Source: Megascapheus bottae
Lineage: Eukaryota > Chordata > Mammalia > Rodentia > Geomyidae
Direction: 5' to 3'
DNA length: 64,000 nucleotides
Assembly: GCA_024803745.1 (NCBI GenBank)
Contig: JANJXV010000029.1
Span: 22,558,001-22,622,000, forward strand
Every line of letters starts with the position of its first letter. Positions within the stretch are counted from its first letter, which is position 1. The notes below the pieces were generated by a model that made no database searches, was not told the origin of the DNA, and saw nothing but the letters and a program-made list of their open reading frames with translations. The translations under genes and the position numbers were made by a program. Shown here piece after piece: positions 37,486 to 49,365 of this stretch.

Positions 37486-38795
37486 AGGTTCTAGTACATG
37501 GCTTCTGTCTTTTCTTAAGTTCTGCTGTTTTGTGACCTTTACAGAACTCCATCAATAGGAGCTCAGCTTTTGTCAGTCTCATTAATACATTCATGCTCTG
37601 TGCTTAAACAGTTGTATTGCACAGTGAGACCATGTTTTTCCTATTTGTGTCTTATCAGCTTGTCAGTATGTTTAGTCACTCATACTCCTATCTTTGACGA
37701 CTTCATTAATTTTTAACTTGTCCTGTATCATTGAAGTCATGCATTTTAATTTTCTCTCATAAGCAACAAGTGTGAACATCCTGCCCATTCATTTCAATCT
37801 TAATTGATGTTTCTTGCCCAATTCAGGCCAGCTATGCTAGTATTGCACAGGTGACTTTCCAAATCTGTGAGCCCTTTGTGCTTATTAATTGGAATTCTAC
37901 AGTGAAGAAGAAATTTCATCTCCTTTTGCTGTTTATTATGTGTTTATTTACATATGCTAATTGAGCTATTACTGACAAAGACATATTGTTACTCTGTGGA
38001 TTATAATATGTCACTGCTTTTACTTTGATAAAGTGGTGAAAAGTAAGCCAGAATGAGCAACCTCTGCCTGGGTTCTGAGTCACTTGGCATGTTCGCACTG
38101 TTCTTGGAGTCTTCCTTTTATATCATGAGCTAGGCCACATCATTTGCATTCTTCCTGCCCATGTCTTGTTCTCAGCTATTTACTTAAGTCTAGAGTCTCT
38201 GAATGATCACTAGAAAATAAGATCTAGATTCTATCTGTCCTGGTGGCTTGGATGTGTTGTGTCTCAATGCTGCTTAATGAAAAATGGCAGGAATAATGAT
38301 TTCTGATATTATATTTTAACATAAATGCATATAGATAAAGCTATATATTCCATTGCAGTTTATCATTTATGTCTGCCTACCTCTACCTACTATCTAGCTA
38401 CATATAGTCTGCATTGTATCACCACAAGGGCACAGCAATACTTCACACTTCTTAATTTTCTTTTCAGTAGACCAGTCTTCTGATAGAAGTTAGCTTCTCA
38501 AGATAGTGAATACATTTGCTTAGGTTATCATTTAATTCTTTATGAAACCAATGTGTCAGGACTCCCTGCCTCCATGGGGTGTAATTCTGATTCCAGGATT
38601 CCATGACACAGTTCTGATAACTTACCAGACACCATCACTCAATATAATCTGTTTATATACATTAAATGTTTTTCCTTCCTCAAGACAGATAATTTCCTCA
38701 CCCCACACATTGCCAACATATCTGACAATGCCCTTTTAGCTCTTCGGTGAGGACATGCCTCTTGCTCTACGTCAGTGTACTTATTGTGTAATTAC

Positions 38796-38880
38796 AGGTA
38801 CTAGAACTTGAACTCAGGGCCTCTTGCTTGCCCTTTGCTTTTTGCTCAAGGCTCATGCTCTACCACTTGAGCCATACCTA
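38796..38880 (-). mobile_element. SINE right half
   Basis: Only AGAACTTGAACTCAGGGCC to CTCTACCACTTGAGCCATA remains. Confidence 0.65.
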
Positions 38881-38944
38881 CACTTTCTTACTTTCTGCTT
38901 CTGTGAAAATTTGTAATATACTATTTCCCTTGACACCTGGTATC

Positions 38945-39180
38945 ATTGTCATATTCGTCTTCTCTCTTTTCCCCTTCTCTCTCTCATGAATCTCTTCCTT
39001 CCTTTTTTGCTGACTTTTCCTCCCTTCCTCTCTCCCTTTTCTTCCTCCATCTTGTTCACTCTCCTTCAATACCCCTCCCTCTTTCTCCTTCTTTTCTCTC
39101 TCTTTTTACTCCCCTTCCCTTCCTTTCTCCCCATCTCTCTCCTTCCTTTCTGTCTTTTTGTCTCTCTCTTTTTTCTCTCA
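38945..39180 (+). repeat. CT-rich polypyrimidine tract
   Basis: Degenerate CT/CCTT repeats over about 235 bp. They produce the overlapping Ser/Leu/Phe-rich frames, which are not genes. Confidence 0.9.
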
Positions 39181-39272
39181 TATACATATATACTCATGCA
39201 CACACTTGTGCACATGTGTATACACATACATGTATACACACATACACACATACACACATACACACACACATA
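39181..39272 (+). repeat. (CA/TA)n degenerate microsatellite
   Basis: An alternating pyrimidine-purine run of CA, TA and CACATA units directly after the CT tract. Confidence 0.9.
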
Positions 39273-40017
39273 CTAACTCCATTGTTTTTGCAGCAAGTGT
39301 GTCTTGCTGCTCCATGCCTGGCTGCCCTCTATAATTAGCTTTCCCTTTTCACTTCCTATGGTCTTCAGCCTTTTTCTTGGCTCCATAGTGGCAATCATTG
39401 CCTGGGTTATTTACTACCCTGACTCACCCCTCCTAAAGCAGTTTAAACGAAATCACTCAGCAGCAGCAATAAGGGAAAGAGAAAATTGGAGGAACATATG
39501 TATTTCCTCTTTATTATGGGAACATTTGCTTTACATAAACATTAATAAAAAACTTATCCTCTTTCTTACTTTTCCCCTTTTATTTTCCACTCTAGGGTTA
39601 ATAGCTACCTTTGTTCTATTTGTAAATGTATTCACTCCATTACATAGTTTCTAGTTTTAGCTTCACCACCTCAGATATATCTAATTCCCTTCTTTCCTGG
39701 TTATCAAACATTTTAGATGTTATGTTGTATTTGCACTTGTTTAACAACGGTATGTTTTGGCATTTTATACTATATTTTCTGACAAGCCTAGAATCAATAT
39801 GTTTTTCTTTTGTTTTTGATTTTGAGAATGCTCTGTTATTTCGTCTCTGGGAAGTTTAGAGATTTTCCATTTGTCTTCTACACATTTAAATTTTGCTGTA
39901 AAATATATAGGTGGTTAACTTATTGGGGGAAAATTCTAGATATTTTTCCTTTTTTTTTCATGCTCTTTGAATTTCTTTTGGGGAGGACTGAGGAGAGGAG
40001 TGTTGCTAATCCTGTAA

Positions 40018-40435
40018 ATTGAACTCAAGGGCAGAGAACTGTCCTGAGCCTTTGTGCTCAAGGCTACCACTCTACCATTTGAGGCATAGCTCCATGCCCC
40101 GCCTTTTGGGGGGTAGCTAATAAGAGTCTCAGGGTCTTTTTGCCAGTCCTGGGGCTTGAACTCAGGGCCTGGGTTTTGTCCTTGGACATGCATTTTTGTT
40201 GTTGTTGTTTTGTTTTTGTTATTTTGTCTCAAGGCTAGCCCTCTATCACTTGAGCCACAATATCACTTCTAGCTATTTCTGTGTATGTGTTACCGAGGAG
40301 TCGAACCCAGAGCTTCATGCATTCTAGGTGAGCATTCTACTAGGCTATATTCCAAGCCCTCCCAAAGTCTTTCTGCTGGTTTTGAACTCTTAGGCTTCTA
40401 AGTAGCTAGGCTCACAGACATAAGCCACTGTTACA
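40018..40435 (-). mobile_element. B1-dID-type SINE split by another SINE
   Basis: The right half lies at 40018-40136 (GAACTCAAGGGCAGAGAAC) and the B1-like half at 40362-40435 (TTCTAAGTAGCTAGGCTC). An ID-like dimer sits between them. Confidence 0.78.
40137..40361 (-). mobile_element. ID-like dimer SINE, nested
   Basis: It runs from TTGCCAGTCCTGGGGCTTG to GGCTATATTCCAAGCCCT. About 40 bp of T/G-rich sequence (40190-40228) is inserted or expanded inside the right half. Confidence 0.82.
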
Positions 40436-40504
40436 TGGACTTAGATCTCTTATTTCTATTCATTATGTTTTTCTTTGTTTTGATTTTTTCTTTTCTTTTT
40501 TTTC

Positions 40505-40585
40505 TGGGGGCAGTACTGAGATTTGAATTAGGTACTTCATGGTCATGAGTCAAAAACTCTGCAACTTGAGCCATGTCTCCAGGCC
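40505..40585 (-). mobile_element. ID-like monomer remnant
   Basis: AGTACTGAGATTTGAATTAGG to AACTTGAGCCATGTCTCC is a single degraded unit. Confidence 0.5.
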
Positions 40586-40604
40586 AGAGTTACTATTTTT
40601 ATTT

Positions 40605-40865
40605 ATTTCAGTTTTTCTTATTGTCATAATAATGTATAGAAGAGTCACAGTTATATTCGTTAGGTAGTAGGTGCATTATTTCTCTCACATTGATACCCCT
40701 TTTCATGTTTTTGTCCCTGTTTCCCTCCCCCAACCTGTCTCAATCACCTTGTTTCCTCCCTTCCCTTCCCTATTTCAAATAAACAAATAAATGTCTATAC
40801 AATATACTTGGTAACAGATACAGTACCACTATGAGATTAACCATAAAGGCAACAATCACACAAGA
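40605..40865 (-). mobile_element. 5'-truncated L1, 3' end
   Basis: The tail is at the low end, then TAGGTAGTAGGTGCATTA, a C-rich block at 40710-40780 and TTTCAAATAAACAAATAAAT. It stops at about 40865. Confidence 0.85.
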
Positions 40866-41604
40866 TAAACCTCTTGCTAATTTTAATTGAAGTTATAGTC
40901 TGCCCTCAAATTGTGATCCCCTGTCCTCTGCCTCCTACAAAGCAAGGATTCAGGATATGTCCAATTACCCAACAAAAAGCTGGAAGCAGAGTTCTGGATG
41001 GAAGGCTTACTCCTCTGTCTTTCAGCTATCGGTTATAACTTTTAGTTGTATTTTCAAATTTAGTATGTTTATTCTTTCCTGTGGTTCTCTGGCAACTTTC
41101 TATGTCATCTTTTAGCCTTTCTATTCATTTTTATTTATATTTAATTCTTACCTATTTACCTAGTCTATCTGAAGACTAATATCTAATCATTATGCTATTT
41201 CAACTACTTTTATTGGCCCTATTTTTAAATGCTCTGTAGTTTTCATTTTTCACAGCTAGTACATTCTGTTCTTTTCTTTAGACTTTTAAGTATAAAGCTT
41301 ATTTTAAAGTCATATCCCATGTGTTCCTTCTGTTGCTCTTGTAAATAGATGTCTTCTAAGCTCATTTCCTTGTTTGGTGATTGTGAACCTCAGATTCAGC
41401 GACCTGAGAGTCCACTTATCCCTGTCTGATCTCCCTTTCAAGTGACTTACTTGAAACCTCAGTTTACATCTTCCTAAGTTAATATAACTAGAGTGTCAAT
41501 TTCCAAAGGTATTATGAAACATCATCATTTTCTGTCTCTACATGAAGCAACTTCAATACTATTAGCTGTAGTTTTAAGAGATAGTGCACTTCTTAGGTTT
41601 TATC

Positions 41605-41935
41605 ATCTCTGGAAATTTGAAAGAAATATAAGAGCTTTATCATGTGTCATTGTTGTTCTTAATGTACTATGTTATTTCTCTTCTCCTTGCCCTTTGTTTA
41701 ATCTCGTATTGTTACAGTATCTGATTTTGCTACCTAGCATATTGTACATACATTTACTTGTTTATTTGAAATAGGAAAAGGAAAGGGGGAAAACAAGATG
41801 ATTGGGAGGGAGTAGGGAGAGGGAAATGGGGAAAAAAACGTGAGAAGGGATATCAATGTGTGAGAAGTAAGGCACCTACTATCTGGCGAATATAACTGTA
41901 ACCCCTCTATATATTACAATAAAAAATAAAATAAA
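41605..41935 (+). mobile_element. 5'-truncated L1, 3' end
   Basis: TTCTTAATGTACTATGTTAT, the G-rich polypurine block (41775-41845) and GTAACCCCTCTATATATTAC with an AATAAAAAATAAA tail. Confidence 0.88.
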
Positions 41936-42204
41936 TACTAAAGGGAGAAAGCTTGATCCAGCAACTTTAAAATAATATTTTATACCAGCAAACATAGGAA
42001 GGGCAGGCGAATATGCTTTCTGTCCCATTTAGGAATCTTTAATTTTTAATAGGTCACCTGTTAATCCACAGAGGAACAATCATTATCTATATTCTTCTGT
42101 TTTCTATCTGCTTCATTTTTGGTTAAAAATTTTGTCCCTAATCAAAACAACTGTTAATGTAAGAAAACTTTTTCTTTCTGCTCCTAAACAGTCATATTTT
42201 TTTT

Positions 42205-42432
42205 AATCAGTCATGGGACTTAAACTCTGGGCCTGGGCACTGTCCCTGAGATTTTCAGCTCAAGACTATCACCCTACCCCTTGAGCCACAGTACCACGTC
42301 TGATTTTCAGGTGATTAATTGGAGATAAGCATCTCACGAACATTTTAGTGCCTTGGCTGGCTTTAAGTTGTGATCCTCAGATCTCAGCCTCCTGAATAAC
42401 TAGGATTACAGGCGTGAGCCACAATGTCCGGT
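42205..42432 (-). mobile_element. B1-dID-type SINE
   Basis: A well-preserved minus copy: CTGGGCCTGGGCACTGTCCC, TTAATTGGAGATAAGC, CTAGGATTACAGGCGTGAGC. Confidence 0.88.
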
Positions 42433-42629
42433 TACAAACATACATTTTTTTTTATCTCAACTTTCTAAGTCATTTTCTGATTTGAGGTATTAATATTGCT
42501 GTGATTACTATGAAGAGTGACACAGCCTTACTAGTAATTGTTCAACTTAGTAAAGCAAGCAAGAGCAATGGTCATTATGATGGAAATTTACTGAAACTTT
42601 GCTGACATCTCTTATTAACAATTAAAGAA

Positions 42630-42866
42630 TAGCCAGGTGTTGGTGGCTCCACCTCTAATCCGACCTCTTTAGGAGAATGAGCTCTGAGGATGGCAGTTCA
42701 AAGCTAGGTAGGGGAGGAAAGTCTGTGAAATTGTTACCTCCAATTAACCAACAAAAAGCTGGAAGTACAGTTTTAGGTCAAGTGGCTGTGTGGCAGCCTA
42801 AAACTTTAAAGCTCAGAACAACAACTAACCCCTGAGTTTAAGCCACAGAATTAGAATTGAAAAAAA
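42630..42866 (+). mobile_element. B1-dID-type SINE
   Basis: GCCAGGTGTTGGTGGCTCC opens the B1-like half. CCAATTAACCAACAAAAAGC and AAGTGGCTGTGTGGCAGCC mark the right half. Confidence 0.8.
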
Positions 42867-43099
42867 ATTAAAATGTGATCATGATATTGATTCCACTGAG
42901 TGAAATTGATTATATACATTTTTATTTTCAAAGGAGTATATCCAGGGATCTGAAACATTTTATAGTCAGATAAATGTACATATGAAAACATAAATAAAAG
43001 AAACAAAGGCCTGCTATGCAAATATTACATTTTTTAGATCCAGTCTTTTGTTTTGTTATATACAGGAGCTTTTCATTTTAGGTGTTTTTGTTTTTTTTT

Positions 43100-43332
43100 T
43101 TTTTGGTCGGTCATGGGGCTTGAACTCTCAGTCTGGGTGCTGTCCCTGAGCTCTTCAGCTCAAGGCTAGTGATCTACCACTTGAGCCACAGCACCACTTC
43201 TGGTTTTCTGGTGGTCAATTGGAGATAAGAGTCTTAAGGTCTTTCATGGCCAGGCTGGCTTTTAACCTCAATCCTCAGATCTGAACTTCCTGAGAAGCTA
43301 GGATTACAGGTATGAACTACCAGTGCCCGGCA
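43100..43332 (-). mobile_element. B1-dID-type SINE
   Basis: A full minus copy from the T-run through GGTCATGGGGCTTGAACTC to GATTACAGGTATGAACTACC. Confidence 0.88.
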
Positions 43333-43333
43333 T

Positions 43334-43508
43334 GCAGGAACTTTTCTACTCATGCTAGTAACTTGAACCACAGCTCCGTCTTCAGCATTTTTAGTAGTTA
43401 ATGGAAGATGAGGATGTCAGTGGCTTTCCAGCCTGGGCCAGTTTTGAACCGTATTCCTCACATGTTAGCTTCCTAAATAATTACAGGCTATGAACCACCA
43501 GTGCCCAA
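43334..43508 (-). mobile_element. Second SINE, truncated, abutting the first
   Basis: AACTTGAACCACAGCTCC and TTTTGAACCGTATTCCTCAC to GAACCACCAGTGCCCAAC. The right end is missing where the 43100-43332 copy begins. Confidence 0.7.
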
Positions 43509-43676
43509 CAAATAAAGAAGTCTTTCTTCTTCTATTTTGTCAGTTAGAAGGATCCAGTATAGACAGAGCAGCCTCCTCAGAGAAAAACGGTTTATGTTTG
43601 TTCTCAGACCTCTCCTTCTTTTAAACAGGAATCTTAGATGCTGGGAGTAGGAGAAAAAATAAAATTATTAGAAATC

Positions 43677-43696
43677 TTTATATATATATATATATG
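43677..43696 (+). repeat. (TA)n microsatellite
   Basis: About nine TA units. Confidence 0.85.
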
Positions 43697-44228
43697 AACT
43701 GTCAGAAAATATATGTTAAAAGCAACTAGCATAATAGAAACTCATATATAATCTAATGTGTGTAAGCAAAAATGAAATAGTAAAATCAGAAAAGTATGTT
43801 ATGGCTGTTGCTGAGAGACCCATCATGTGGGTCTCATGGTTAGAAGCCATGACAGCAGGGAGTTGGCATTAAGAAAACCATATAAATCTAAGACCATAGG
43901 GTATAAGAAGGAAGATCAGGAAAAACTAATCTACTCCTTCTGCTTGAGTCTTTCGTGTTCTAAACAAAATCTGCCCTTAAGTGTCGAAAACTGTGGCTTT
44001 TTTACTTCCCTTGTAATAGAGAAACTTTAAGCCAAATAATTTTCATAAAAAATTCCCAAGTCTTGAATGCCCCTTGGATATCTAGCAGAAACATATATAA
44101 TGTTGAGAAAATTTTTACCAGAGTAATACAAGCCAAAAGAAGGAGGGAGTCATTATATTAACCATTGAATTGAGTGGAGAGGAGAAAACACTTGAGGAAG
44201 AAAATGAGGTAAAAAAAAATGAATTTAG

Positions 44229-44425
44229 GCTGGGAGTTTGACCTAGAGGTAGAGTGCTTGCCTAGCATGCAGAAAGCCCCGGGCTTGATTCCTTGGTAAC
44301 ACATATATTGAAAAGCTGGAAGTGGTCTGTGGCTTAACTGGTAGAGCGCTAGCCTTGGGAAAAGGCCAAAGACACTACTCAATCCCTGAGTTCACTAGTA
44401 CTGGTAAAAAAGAAAAAAAAAAGAT
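44229..44425 (+). mobile_element. ID-like dimer SINE
   Basis: GGCTGGGAGTTTGACCTAGA with GTAGAGTGCTTGCCTAGC opens it. The right half has TGTGGCTTAACTGGTAGAGC and an A-rich tail. Confidence 0.9.
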
Positions 44426-45394
44426 GAATTTAAAGTACTTAGTTACTTAGAAAAAAGAAATTTTTTGCCTTAGCAGGCTGGTCTAAAATAACGTTGGTCA
44501 GTAACACAAAAACTTATAGCCAATATACAGTAATAAATAAATTTAAGACATGCATGGAATATGTTAAATAGGTGTTATATAGATTTATGTATTTAGATAA
44601 AATTTTAGTGAAAATACTTTTAAATAATTGATTAATAAGCATTATGTAGATTAACCTGTCTAAGTGTTAGTATTAATAATTACATGTAGGTTTTAGTTAA
44701 AATAGGTCACAAAACAAAATTGACACCAAATCATCAATAACACCCACTTATTTTCTATGCATAAGTAATTTAAATATAAATATTAAACCAGAATCTCAAA
44801 CTATGTGGCTTTGTAAATAATTTGAACATTAAAACAAAGTAAATCTTTGAAAAAAAAATATAGTGTTCATCAACAGTGAGGCCACCTAAAGATACTATAT
44901 GAAAAGTCTGTGGGGTTTTAGCCATCAATATCCTTTCTTTTGTTTGGCATTTTATTTACAGTTTTTAAAGTGGAAATAATCACAGAAGAAAGGTTAAAAT
45001 CTTCTGATGTACTTTTTCTGAAGTCAGAAATGTACTCAATATTCTCTGGAAATATTTTTAGTTTTTCTCTCTTTTGAAAGAAGTGCCCAGAGATCTTCTT
45101 AGGTGTGTTCTAAGCAATTGCTAAACAGAATGTGAGGTTGAATTTTGCCTGTGTATGGCTCTGCAGGCCTGGGAGAGAAGCAGTACTTTAGTCATCATTG
45201 CATAACACACATAAAAAATACAGTCTATATGAATTATCGAAGAAATACTTAGCAAAAATGTATATCTGTAACTACCAGCAAAATTTCAATTATGTGTAAT
45301 TCTCTTGATGATAATATACATAAACGACTTCTAATTTTAAAGAGAAATACATAACAAACTGTAGATAAACAAGTATCTTCATTTTTTTTTCCAG
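44426..45394. other. Unique intron before the first exon
   Basis: AT-rich, with no recognised repeat. It ends in a T-rich polypyrimidine tract (45379-45392) that serves the exon acceptor. Confidence 0.6.
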
Positions 45395-45487
45395 AGAAAA
45401 GAATTGTCCGCTTGCAAGTTCAGACTGTTACCAAGTTTAAAACAGTTACTAATGTTGTTGGATATGTCAAGGGTCTAATATCTCCAG
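45395..45487 (+). CDS. NAALADL2: NAALADL2 internal exon (first of three in window)
   Basis: This 93-bp exon has a polypyrimidine tract ending in AG on its 5' side and a CAG|gtcagt donor on its 3' side. Phase 1 at both ends keeps the frame, and the last G joins AC of the next exon to make the Asp of a DRY motif. It encodes about 31 residues, including RIVRLQVQTV and TNVVGYVKGL. These match the beta-strands that lead into the metallopeptidase domain of the FOLH1/NAALAD2 family. In those proteins this segment precedes the first metal ligand. NAALADL2 is known as a type II single-pass membrane glycoprotein of the M28 group. The assignment rests on recognising the joined protein of the three exons. 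FOLH1, NAALAD2 or NAALADL1 fit less well because their catalytic residues would be kept in the next exon. The donor has C at +3, which is slightly off consensus. Confidence 0.9.
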
Positions 45488-45642
45488 GTCAGTAAAATGA
45501 AACATTTTTCATCTATACTTTGTTATGAGACTTTGCCTGGACATTCTCTGTAGAAATTGTAAAACATAGTAAAATATTTCATTCTAGGTGTACATGGATG
45601 TTCACCCAACTCAAATGGTGGCTTGACAAGAAACCAAAAAGA

Positions 45643-45714
<72 letters not shown>

Positions 45715-46959
45715 TGCCCCCTACCGTAGGAAAGAACATTTGAAGAGATGTAATTAATGAGACAGAAACATTATTTAGAATTGCTAATCTGTCATGTGTT
45801 TCAAAAAACAATGGTTTCTTTTTTCTTTCACTCACCATAACACCAACAAATGTTTTTTTTACTAAATCAAGACATGTGCATTCCATTGTTTTTTAATTAA
45901 ATAAAATAGTTCAATGTGAGTTTGTGTCCCATTCCTACCCTGTGCTGGATGAGCAACCATGTCTAATAGTTGCCTGTAATCAGGCTTTAAAAATATTTAG
46001 AAAAATAATCACCTGATTGATTGTAAATAATTTTACAGTTTGTTATAGATTTCTGATTCTATGATGCTATTCTTTTGGCTAAATAGAATAATTAAAACAC
46101 TGGCACACGATTCACTCAGATTCATCATCAGTCTGAATGGCAGACTATTGAGTATTGGATCCATTAACATAATGTGGGGCCCAGCAACATTTTAGTCACA
46201 AGCATCATATAATATCAAAGAAAACATTTTACACAGGTACACAGATGGGGCTGTCTGATCAAATGTGTTATTATCATCTCTAACATTTACAGACAACAAA
46301 ATGAGAGGGAGTTCTGAAGACCTATTTTAGCTTCCTTTATAATGAAAATCATCGCTAATGTTCATTTGAGCTGTATATGTTCGTAGGTCATGATAAACTT
46401 TAATTGTGGCTCTAATATATAAAATATGTGAACTGGTAAGTTTTGTACCAGTTGAAATTCTGATATAGGTGTGCTTTACATTTTCTTCAGTGCTAAAACT
46501 GTAAGTTGGAAATTATAATTAATTCCCAGTAACTGTTTATTACAGAATTCACATATAACTACAGATTTCTAATAGTCATGGCTCCTTCAGGCATATTAGT
46601 TCATTAGTATTTGCTGATCTAGAAACATTCATAAGGCACTTTTCAAGAGGATGCTGATAAAAATGTTAGAGAAAGGATTCACCATGTTATAGTTGTATGC
46701 TTTGTTAATTAATATTCCCATTGTGAAGGACGGAAATATGAATTTAAGCTTTGGATTGATAATTTGGTTTGGCAGCTGTCTTTGTTTTCATGTAGCCAGA
46801 TGTGTAAAGTAAGACAGTGGGTGAAAACTGACATACTCTTAATAATTAGAACAATTATTAATTGCTACTTAATTATGCAAGAGGATTCCATAAATGTCGT
46901 TACATTTATTGCTGAGATTTATATTTTGTGTTAATGGTTGTTGTTTCCTCTTTGTCTAG
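45488..46959 (+). other. NAALADL2: NAALADL2 intron, 1472 bp
   Basis: This intron starts gtcagt and ends tttgtctag. It holds a 62-bp (TC)n tract about 160 bp after the donor. Otherwise no SINE or L1 is seen, in contrast to the flanking DNA. Confidence 0.9.
45649..45710 (+). repeat. (TC)31 microsatellite near exon
   Basis: An uninterrupted 62-bp TC array starting 162 nt after the end of the exon. It gives a (GA)n-coded frame on the minus strand that is not a gene. Confidence 0.97.
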
Positions 46960-47165
46960 ACCGATATATTATAGTTGGGAGTCAGCATGATAATGGACTC
47001 ACTTATACTGGACAAGAATGGGCCAGTAGTACAGCAGTGATCACAGCTCTGATCCGAGCAGTGACGCTGAGAGTCAAGAGAGGATGGAGACCAGACCGGA
47101 CTATTGTTTTTTGCTCCTGGGGAGGAACAATGCTGGGCAATATTGGCTCATATGAATGGGGAGAG
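46960..47165 (+). CDS. NAALADL2: NAALADL2 exon, degenerate M28 metal-binding core
   Basis: This 206-bp exon lies between a tttgtctag acceptor (phase 1) and a GAG|gtaaaa donor (phase 0). It encodes DRYIIVGSQHDNG, GQEWASSTAVI, KRGWRPDRTIVFCSWGG and NIGSYEWGE. The frame of the family is clear: DRYvi-G, the GWRP-RTI strand, and SW followed by S-EW-E. The functional residues are not conserved. Aligned by eye with FOLH1, the GGHRD histidine is Gln, the aspartate of the IDPQSG segment is Gln, and the two adjacent glutamates of SWDAEEFG are Thr and Met (SWGGTMLG). The product should therefore lack the dizinc peptidase activity of FOLH1. That is an inference from the alignment, consistent with NAALADL2 being a divergent member. 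There is no stop or frameshift. An in-frame ATG at 46938 is intronic and should not be taken as a start. Confidence 0.95.
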
Positions 47166-48117
47166 GTAAAATCAAATAGAATTATTCAATGAGACATAGA
47201 ATATTTTGTTTGAAGTGATTTCTATATGTCTACCTACCAGAAAGATATGAGATATTTAAAAGAATTTGACAAGTAATCATTAAATTAATGTATTAATAAC
47301 AATATGAACACTGAAAAACTAAGGAATGTTGTTTACAATTTAATGAAAAAGGAAAAGAATGATTGGACATATTCAGATTAAAGAAAAAATCTACTTGGTA
47401 TTAGCTAGGAAGGATATTGATATTCTCGTGTTTTATTAACTGAGTTTTAGAGAAAATTTTATATCTAATATGAGTTCTCTTGACACAGTTTTACCTAAAG
47501 CACTCAAAAATAAAGTTGAATTTCAGAGAAAAATATCAAGAAGGCATACAAAAGAAATTAGTAATCACTTTTTTAATATGAAAGGAAACATCTTAAATAT
47601 GAGAACATTTTTATGGCATAAATTTCATCAAGATTCAAAACTGCAAATTGTAATGCTTTATTTATGTAAATGAGTGGTGTGAACATTATACTCCAAAGAA
47701 TGACTTCAAGTATTTTATTGCTTTAAAAACCTTTTTAACTTGACAGATTTCTAAGTGACATAGTAAATATAACAACTGAAACAACCTCTAAGGTTTCCAT
47801 TCTAAATTACTTTCACAATCAGTGAGCAAATCTAAAATGCATTTAGGCAATACGTTAAGTTAGACTGCTTTAAATAATTCAGACACAAAGAGATAACACT
47901 TAACTTTTCTTGTAAATATTAAGAACATTTTTTAAATGTTTCTTTCAAAATCTAAAGATTTGTGTCATTATATCCATAGTTCTAAATAACTAGACAAATA
48001 ACTACTAAACATTTATTACCAATTTATATGAACTATAAATTAATATATTGCCATACTATTTTCTTAGTGTAGATTTGCCCAATATCATTATTTATAAGTT
48101 AAGTATCCTGAGACCAA

Positions 48118-48145
48118 ATATATATATATATATGTATATATATAA
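48118..48145 (+). repeat. (TA)n microsatellite
   Basis: TA units with one TG interruption, in the second short intron. Confidence 0.85.
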
Positions 48146-48461
48146 ATTATATAGCAAAAATTGCTTTAATTTCTTTGATCATCATGCATCCTACGCTGTG
48201 AATTGAAGCAATGAGCATTAGTGCACATATAAGCAGTTATTTTTTATAAGAAAATAAATATTCCTAAAGCTAGTAACATATAACTTTATTTTTAAGTTTT
48301 AATGAATCCATTCTGTGCTTTGATAATTTAAAATTTTTCTCAATCATCAGATTGGTAAATACTACACAAGTACAATCTTGTAGGACTCTGTAGTGAAAGT
48401 TAGAAAAAGTTCATCTTGCTCAGAAGATTAGGTACAGCTGCCTTTGATTATTGACATATAA

Positions 48462-48494
<33 letters not shown>
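48462..48494 (+). repeat. (CA)n(TA)n compound microsatellite
   Basis: A CA run passing directly into TA. Confidence 0.9.
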
Positions 48495-49146
48495 CACTTC
48501 TAGAGTGAATTTTTTTATAAGCACACCAAATGCCTATACAATGAAATTATCAAGAAGATTATTTGAATTAGCACACAGATCCTGTGATAGTATATTTATT
48601 GTTGTTTCATTCAGAGTTCATGTGACAGGCATTTAAGGGTTTTAGAATAGTTTAATTGTGTAAATAAAATTTACTGCATATTTTATTTAAATATAAGTTT
48701 TTAAATAGTAAACTTTTTATGTCTTTTAGAAATGTCAGTGAAATTTTCCCTGGAATGTAATTCCTTTCACTACCTACTATTAGAAGAATGTACTTCAAGA
48801 ACTGCTATAATTTTAAGTTATTTCTACAAAACTTCTACATAATGTTGCCTAGTAAATGTTTATACAACAAGATAGGAAAACATTAGAAAGCCTTCTTACT
48901 CCTGCCATATTCATAGTGTCAGTAATCTAAAATTTGGCTATGGTTTTTAAGATAAAAACCATACAAGATTATATTATGGTCACCTTCTCTCTGACCCAAA
49001 TGTTACTTTGTGCAGGAAGTAGCTTATTGCTTTGAAGGGAAGGACACACATTGTCAGCCACTGAAGTTGTTCACCATTCTTGCTATATTTATCATTGTCT
49101 ATAAAAACAATTAAGTGTTGTCAATGAAGCAGAGAACACGTTCTGA

Positions 49147-49365
49147 AGCAGGTGCAGTGGCTCAGATCCGAGAATTGTGATTCAAAGCTAGCCCAGGCAC
49201 AAAAGGACCTGAGACTCTTATCTTCAATTCACCTCTAGAAAACGGGAAGTGGGACTTGGCTCAAGGGTAGGGTGGTAGCCTTGAGTTGAAGAGCTCAGAA
49301 ACAGTTCCCAGGCTGAGTTCAAGCCCCATGACCCACAAAAAAAGGGAAAAAAAAGAAAGAAAAGA
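49147..49365 (+). mobile_element. B1-dID-type SINE with internal deletion
   Basis: GCAGGTGCAGTGGCTCAGAT jumps over the central B1 part to GATTCAAAGCTAGCCCAGG. It then has TTCACCTCTAGAAAACGGG, GGGTAGGGTGGTAGCC and an A-rich tail. It lies 285 bp before the third exon. Confidence 0.82.

Larger units (their letters stand above)
1..45394 (+). other. NAALADL2: NAALADL2 upstream intron (5' end outside window)
   Basis: No exon-like segment with family similarity and splice sites was recognised on the plus strand here. The stretch is inferred to be one intron, or part of one. Very long introns are established for this gene in human. A short upstream exon with little sequence signature could have been missed. 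Its contents are itemised below. Confidence 0.7.

Noticed and set aside
38946..39338. 130-codon frame rich in Ser, Leu, Phe, His and Thr
   Set aside because: Translation of CT-rich and CA-rich microsatellites, with open frames in other frames and on the other strand too.
39304..39654. 116-codon hydrophobic frame on the plus strand, apparently membrane-like
   Set aside because: Hydrophobicity follows from T-rich DNA next to the CT and CA repeats; no family recognised, no codon bias or gene context.
46938..47192. Frame starting with ATG at 46938 read as a separate small gene
   Set aside because: Its core is the NAALADL2 exon; the ATG and the end both lie in intron beyond clear splice sites.
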